A program made the translations under genes and the position numbers. From contig JASVEC010000072.1 in NCBI GenBank assembly GCA_030770535.1, forward strand, positions 35,324 to 99,323: 64,000 nt of DNA, given 5' to 3'. Below, piece after piece: positions 58,868 through 64,000 of this stretch. Every line of letters begins with the position of its first letter. Within the stretch, counting starts at the first letter, position 1. The notes under the pieces are model-generated. The model was not told the DNA's origin and did no database searches. It saw only the letters and a program-made list of their open reading frames with translations. Origin of the DNA: Batkoa obscura. Its lineage: Eukaryota; Entomophthoromycota; Entomophthoromycetes; Entomophthorales; Batkoaceae.

Positions 58868-59092
58868 TCAATTATTTATTTTATTTTCTACTTTGACTTC
58901 ATCATTGTTTACTTCTTTATATATCGTGATTTGACTAGGCAAGCTTCTTATCATTGTTATATCATTGTTTAATCACCAGTTAAGAGCTTAAAGTTTAATC
59001 ATACTAATGATATAGATGATAAAAGATCAAGTTAAAAATATCTAAAATTAATCTTCAAACAATTCATAAAAAACGAGAGAAACTTATTAAAC

Positions 59093-59350
59093 TTATTTAT
59101 GATCACTACTAACATCAATAGCCTCACTTAAGTTGTTTAATTCCTCAGATTTCACTTTCACTTTCACTTCTTTTTTGTTTCTGTCATCTAATCTTAATTC
59201 TTCCTTATCCATTTTCTTATTATAGTTAAAGGTCTGGTCTCCTCTATAAAGAGCACAAACATTACCAACCTCAACAATGCTTAATACTGTTATTAATGGG
59301 TGGATTTGAGTCAACTTTAAAATGAAATAAAGACCTTACTCGGTTTAGAT
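59093..59350 (-). pseudogene. B12D/MLRQ-like paralogue 5, frame broken once
   Basis: The family start MYLNRVRSLFHFKVD lies at 59350 in one frame, but the continuation IHPLITVLSIV and the tail (KEVKVKVKSEELNNLSEAID) lie in another. A single-base change near 59310 separates them, so it is either a young pseudogene or a sequence error. The tail motif VKSEELNNL parallels VSPEKLDHL in the intact copies. Confidence 0.6.
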
Positions 59351-59629
59351 ACATTTTATGGACTTACTAATTTATTTATTTTATATTATCAATTCATTTT
59401 TTATATACTATAATTATCACTATATGAGCCTACTATCATTATCCTATCATTATTAAATAACTGTAACTTAGGAACTAAAGCTTATAGAATATTAGCATTA
59501 ATGATTCAATCATAAAAAGTCAAAAACATTAAAGCTCCACCAGCAGTTTAATTGTTCCTAAATTCCGAAAACGAAAATGCATTAAGGAAAAAGTAATAAA
59601 TAAGGTTTATTTCTTATTATTATCATACT

Positions 59630-59880
59630 CAATGTTAATTATTCCCTTTAACCTCATCAATTCTTTTTTTCTTACTTAGTTCCGTCTTCCAAATTCAACT
59701 CCTTCCTCTTTCTTTCTATTTTCCTACTACAGATATATTGCTTAGTCTTTACATATAATATATAGTCAATAATAGTTTCAACTACACCCAATATCAGCAC
59801 CAGTAGGTAGTAAATAGTGGGTTTAATTTTTTAAAGGGATTAAAAGGCTTTGCTTTGATCGGTTTAAATTTAATAAGTTA
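59630..59880 (-). pseudogene. B12D/MLRQ-like paralogue 6, decayed
   Basis: Weak remnant on the minus strand: NLNRSKQSLL-like start, an NPLFTTYW stretch at the PEVYPL position, and a charged tail with several stops. Assigned mainly from its place in the array and spacing. Confidence 0.4.
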
Positions 59881-60115
59881 TTTTAATTTTCTTGCTATCA
59901 TCAATTATTTTATATATTATGATATTGTTATCATTGCTGAATAGCTATAGTTAAATGGTTAAAATCATCTTGATTATAATGTTGATTGATTGTAAAAGGC
60001 TAAATCAACTGAATTTCAAAAAAAAATTAAGGAAATTAAAAATCAGAAAATTAAAACGATAAAACCAGACTAAAAAAATACACAAATTTATTATATCTCA
60101 TTTTTCCTTCTACAT

Positions 60116-60373
60116 CTACTCTTTCTTTCCACCATGAATATGATCCAGATTTTTTAACTCGGAGGGCTCAATATTAGCTTTCATATGCGTTCTTAATCGC
60201 CCATTTGTTTTCAATTCACCATCAATAACATCATGTTGATTTGTATGTTGTTCTTTTTTTCGATACATAGTGTAACCAGCAATGGCTCCAATTCCACCTA
60301 GAATTGCAGCTAATGGAAAAATTTCAGGATCCATTCTCCAATGAAGTAAGGAAGTTGCTTTACGAAGTACCAT
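60116..60373 (-). CDS. Small B12D/MLRQ-like membrane protein, paralogue 7
   Basis: 85 residues: MVLRKATSLLHWRMDPEIFP, TM segment FPLAAILGGIGAIAGYTMY, then RKKEQHTNQHDVIDGELKTN and a tail ending SELKNLDHIHGGKKE. PEIFPLAAILGGIG is the closest of the set to the common fungal form of this family (PE-x-x-PL-x-x-x-G). It may be the ancestral copy from which the array grew. It is divergent from CIA2 at 60692, with a 318-bp gap that presumably holds both promoters. Confidence 0.65.
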   Translation of the reverse strand: MVLRKATSLLHWRMDPEIFPLAAILGGIGAIAGYTMYRKKEQHTNQHDVIDGELKTNGRLRTHMKANIEPSELKNLDHIHGGKKE

Positions 60374-60691
60374 ATTTGAATTGATTTTTAGTTAAGTTAA
60401 TTATAGTTTTATTATTTTAAGGAGATGATAGGGGGTTTATATACTTATTATCTACCTATTATACAAATTTGAGCGTCATTTTTTATCATTATTTCAAAAT
60501 TAGTGATTCAATTGTAAGTATGAGATCAAATTTAAGTTTAGATCATAAGTCTTTCGATTGCAAAATTATAATAGTTAAAGATGCAATTTATGCCTTTTCG
60601 AAAAAAGATAACAAATTATGCAGACTAAGGAAAATTTGAAAGAATAAAAGTTAAGATTAAAAATTGATTTTCATTAAAACTTACAAAAAAT

Positions 60692-61278
60692 ATGGGTAGT
60701 AGTAAATTAGTCAACGCGAATCCAATAATTTATAATACTACATCTATCAGTCGAGAGTTAGGTCAAGAAGCATTTGATGAAAATATTCGAGATGAATTTG
60801 ATTCCTTAGAGATATTTGATTTAATTAAGAATATTAATGATCCAGAACATCCATTGACTTTAGAACAATTAAATGTGATTCAAAAAGATCATATTTTTAT
60901 TAATGATATTAAAAATAAAGTTCATGTTCAATTTACTCCTACAATTCCTCATTGTTCTATGGCTACTTTAATTGGTTTATGTATTAGAGTGAGATTATTA
61001 AGGAGTTTACCTCCTAGGTTTAAAGTAAGTAAAATAATTAATTGATTGAAGATTTAAAAGTTAAATTTTTTTATATTAGATTGATATTACCGTTAGAGAA
61101 GGTACTCATCAGTCAGAATTAGCTGGTAAACTTTTTTATTTATTTTAACATGATTTTGTTTAATAGTTTAAAAATAGTAAACAAACAATTAAATGATAAA
61201 GAAAGAGTATCAGCTGCATTAGAAAATCAAAGTTTATTGGAAGTAGTAAATCAGTGTTTATCAACTACTTCAGATTAA
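60692..61278 (+). CDS. CIA2: Cytosolic iron-sulfur assembly targeting factor (MIP18 / FAM96 family)
   Basis: Join 60692-61024, 61080-61125, 61178-61278; 159 residues. DUF59/MIP18 signature: [50 protein letters not shown] with the reactive Cys, then [20 protein letters not shown] and the conserved end [14 protein letters not shown]. Acts with Cia1 and Mms19 to deliver Fe-S clusters to nuclear and cytosolic apoproteins, including DNA polymerases and helicases. The last intron acceptor chosen is ATAG at 61177, because an earlier TAG at 61166 would introduce a stop. Slightly shorter than yeast Cia2, mainly at the N-terminus. Confidence 0.93.
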
Positions 61279-61782
61279 AGAAAAGAATTCAAAGAAAAAG
61301 AAAATAAAAAGAAAAGAGCATTTTATATATTATGGAGAAATAAAATTAAGATTTATTATTATTATTATATATTATTGGCTTTATTGAATATTTATTGATT
61401 ACTTTTAATTAAAAAGAAAAAAAGATTGAAATTATTATTATAAATAAAAAAACCAGAGTGTTTTTATTATAAATGAACAAAATACTATTTTATTATTATA
61501 ATATTCCTTTAATAAAAAGTAAATAAATAAATAGCTTAATTAAATATAAACTAAGCTGAGCTCTGAGCTTAATTTTGAAACGCATTCGATTATTTTAGTA
61601 ATTTTTTTAAAATAAGTTGAAAAAAGAATCAGTAATTTTGAAGTTACCAAATCATGCACCATGAAAATTTTTATTTAAAAATGAAAAAAAAAGCTTGAGT
61701 ATTTTTAAAAAGGAATACAATAATCAATAACTAATTTCTTTTCTCATTTACAATATTCACTTTAAGAATTGCTAAAAATTTA
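61279..61782. other. Intergenic, nothing recognised
   Basis: AT-rich spacer between CIA2 and the PTC7-like gene, same direction; poly-A and ATT runs only. Confidence 0.5.
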
Positions 61783-63072
61783 ATGAATCAGTATAAAATT
61801 ATTACTTCAGCAAACTGGTTACCAAAATATCGAAGAGTTAATATTCAACATAGTTTACCGATATATAAATTACCTTCTATAACACCATTACAAGCTAAAA
61901 AGGTAGCTAAAGTAGATTCTGGAGAAGATGCCTTTTTTTTAAATTCAACAGTTAAGAATCAATATTTAGGTAAATTTAATAAAAAATTATTTTCTTTCTT
62001 ATACATAAAGAATCACAATTTAAACATCAAATAATTAATGATATTTATTCGTTACAAATTATTAATATTTTTACAATTAATTTACAGGAATAGCAGATGG
62101 AGTCGGTAGTTGGGAAAAAGTAGGGATTGATCCAAGTCAATTTTCTTGGTCTTTAATGAATCATGCTAGTGAAATTATTCAACAAATCGAACTAGTTTTG
62201 GTAATGAAATGGAATTGTCTTCATTAGAATTATTACAACAAGCTTATAATCGATTATTGAAAAATAAAGAGAAAGTAGTAGGTAAGTAAAAGAAAAAATT
62301 GAATTTATAATAATTTATAATAATTGAGATCATTAATTTAAAATTATTATAAATTAAATATTAAATATTAAATATTATTTTTATTTTTATTTATTTTTTA
62401 TTAATTAGGTAGTAGTACTGCTTCTATATTAAAAATCAATAAAGATAATGGTCGACTTAATGGAGTTAATTTAGGTGATTCTTCTTTTTTAATAATACGA
62501 AATCGAAGTGAAATTATATATAAAAGTCAAGAACAACAACATTTTTTTAATTGCCCTTACCAATTATCTATTATTCCTAAAGAATATCAATTAAATCAAG
62601 GATATATTAAAAATGAGCCATCAGACTGTAATCAAATTGAATTAGAATTAAAAGAAAATGATTTGATTATATTAGCTACAGATGGCTATTTTGATAATGT
62701 GTTTGATGAAGAAACTATTAATATTATTCAAAATGAATTTTTACAATTTCAAATTGATCATAATACTCATACCTACTCATCAGTAAATGAAACTACAAAA
62801 CAATTAATTAATATTAAAAATTCGGATTGGCTACAATTAAAGATACGTAAATTAAGTAATAAATTAGCGGAAACAGCAAGAAAATATTCACTAAATCCAA
62901 AGAGATTGTCGCCTTGGTCTAATTCTTTATTGAAATATCATCAATATTTGGAATTGGGTGGGTAAGTTTTAGATAGTAAAATTAAAATATAAGATCAAAT
63001 ATTCATATTAATTAAATTAGGAAATTAGATGATATTACAGTACTAGTAGCATTAGTGCAAAAAAATGAATAA
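61783..63072 (+). CDS. PTC7: Mitochondrial PP2C phosphatase, PTC7-like
   Basis: Exons 61783-61969, 62088-62281, 62409-62961, 63021-63072. Motifs of the PTC7/PPTC7 group: KVDSGEDAFF, GIADGVGSWEKVGIDP, GSSTASILKI, NLGDSSFLIIR, DLIILATDGYFDNVFDEE, and the end LDDITVLVALVQ. The N-terminus is basic and Ser-rich, compatible with mitochondrial import. Yeast Ptc7 dephosphorylates Coq7 and other matrix proteins. As written the second exon is one base short: the frame slips after SEIIQQ (near 62190, in CAACAAATCG), and the correct-looking continuation NRTSFGNEMELSSLELLQQA is in another frame. A missing A in a short run would explain it. Confidence 0.88.
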
Positions 63073-63123
63073 GTAGAAAGAGGATATGGAGAAATAATAA
63101 GGAGCAAGGAAGAAAGGGTAAAG

Positions 63124-63172
63124 AGTAAGGAATAAGGAATAAGGAATAAGGAATAAGGAATAAGGAATAAGG
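63124..63172. repeat. Seven-base tandem repeat, AATAAGG
   Basis: Six to seven perfect units of GGAATAA directly downstream of the PTC7-like stop codon. Not the common fungal telomere unit. Confidence 0.85.
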
Positions 63173-63624
63173 AGAGAAGTAAAAGAAAGGGATTAGAAAT
63201 ATTATTAATTTAAGTGTAATTTATATAATCTAATATTTTTGATAAATAAAATTTAATGATATTTTTGTATGAAATAACAAAAGAATTTTATTCTATTTTA
63301 TTTTTTGTTAAATTAATAATGGAACTATAAATATTTTCAAATCTTATTTTAATAAATTAAATGGAATTAATAACTATTTTCAATCTTATTTTGAATCTAT
63401 AATTTATAGTTAATAAGAAAAATAAGTCATTAAATAGAATAAATCAATCAATCGAATATTACTATTAAATTATTCACTAAATTCAATTCAATCAATTTTC
63501 TTATTTAAATATCTTAACTTTTACTCAAATCAATTTTTTTTCAAATGTTTTTAAACTTTTTATATCTTAAAAAATAAGTAGGGAGTCTTCAATTATTATA
63601 ATAAACAAGTACAATCAACATGAT

Positions 63625-63675
63625 TATTAAATAAATAAATAAATAAATAATGAAATAATGAAATAATGAAATCAA
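63625..63675. repeat. AAAT and AATGAAAT tandem tract
   Basis: About five AAAT units followed by three TAATGAAA units. Confidence 0.7.
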
Positions 63676-64000
63676 TTAAATAATTATTATAATTAAATTT
63701 AAATAATAAATTATCAGATATAAGAATATTATTACTAAATGGACTTAAAATTAATTACAAAATAAATTAAACCTGTTCAAATATAGAATCAACTGAAACA
63801 TACGTTAAAAAAAGAGTAAAATTATATATCAAATTATATTGTATAATCACATTATACATCAATTAAAAAAAGTATAAAAAGTATATTAATCTCTCTTTAA
63901 AATGTATCAAATAATAATAACAATGATATTAATTTTCTTATTTCTTATTGATTTTAATTCGATATATTCAACCTATTACTACTTTCTCTCATAATACTTC

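Larger units (their letters stand above)
63073..64000. other. Terminal stretch, low-complexity repeats only
   Basis: Downstream of PTC7. Contains the 7-bp tandem repeat at 63124-63172 and an AAAT/GAAATAAT tract at 63625-63675. No gene is supported to the end of the window. Confidence 0.55.

Noticed and set aside
63124-63172. Telomere-like array
   Set aside because: The unit GGAATAA does not match known fungal telomere units and lies immediately downstream of a gene; treated as a microsatellite.

Overview
The window looks like nuclear DNA of a very AT-rich fungus. Genes are compact and carry many short introns (about 45-70 nt, GT..AG). The content is eukaryotic and fungal: 1,3-beta-glucan synthase, ROM-type Rho GEF with DH-PH-CNH, Pkr1, Tvp15-like, IES6, Arg82/IPK2. 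The extreme AT bias, the intronless secreted subtilisin and the F-box/LRR expansion would suit an early-diverging zygomycete-grade fungus such as an entomophthoralean (Conidiobolus-like) species. That placement is inference, not something the sequence proves.

Layout. 1-2.9 kb: decayed F-box/LRR copies and small transposons. 2.9-16.1 kb: PSD1 (-), IES6 (-), an S9A oligopeptidase (+), a DH-PH-only Rho GEF (+), a membrane ENPP-type phosphodiesterase (+) and inositol polyphosphate multikinase (+). 16.3-25.1 kb: a TGL-type patatin protein without recognisable catalytic residues (-), a ROM1/2-like Rho GEF (+) and RFC clamp-loader subunit RFC2 (-). 25.2-34.7 kb: an F-box/LRR nursery with one intact gene and several decayed copies. 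35.9-47.7 kb: PP2C, methionine aminopeptidase 2, subtilisin (-), Pkr1, GH13_5-type alpha-amylase (-) and a Tvp15/COPI-associated membrane protein (-). 49.4-54.8 kb: intronless FKS glucan synthase. 55.4-60.4 kb: a tandem array of small single-TM B12D/MLRQ-like genes (-), four intact and three decayed. 60.7-63.1 kb: CIA2/MIP18 and a PTC7-like phosphatase.

Running through the intergenic and pseudogene DNA are about 22 copies of one ~100-bp non-coding element. It has TIRs starting TGGGGATGT, a central hairpin and TA target duplications. An ancient inverted duplication (about 0.63-1.72 kb versus 25.23-26.44 kb) gives a natural empty-site/filled-site pair for one copy, which defines the TA target duplication directly and shows insertion after the duplication.

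Themes. Two Rho GEFs and the Rho1-regulated glucan synthase lie in one 45-kb stretch (cell-wall signalling), but they are not adjacent and co-regulation is not shown. Four conserved host genes (PSD1, the patatin gene, RFC2, PTC7-like) each need one single-base correction to stay in frame. This is more likely sequence error at homopolymers than four independent pseudogenes, but it needs raw reads.
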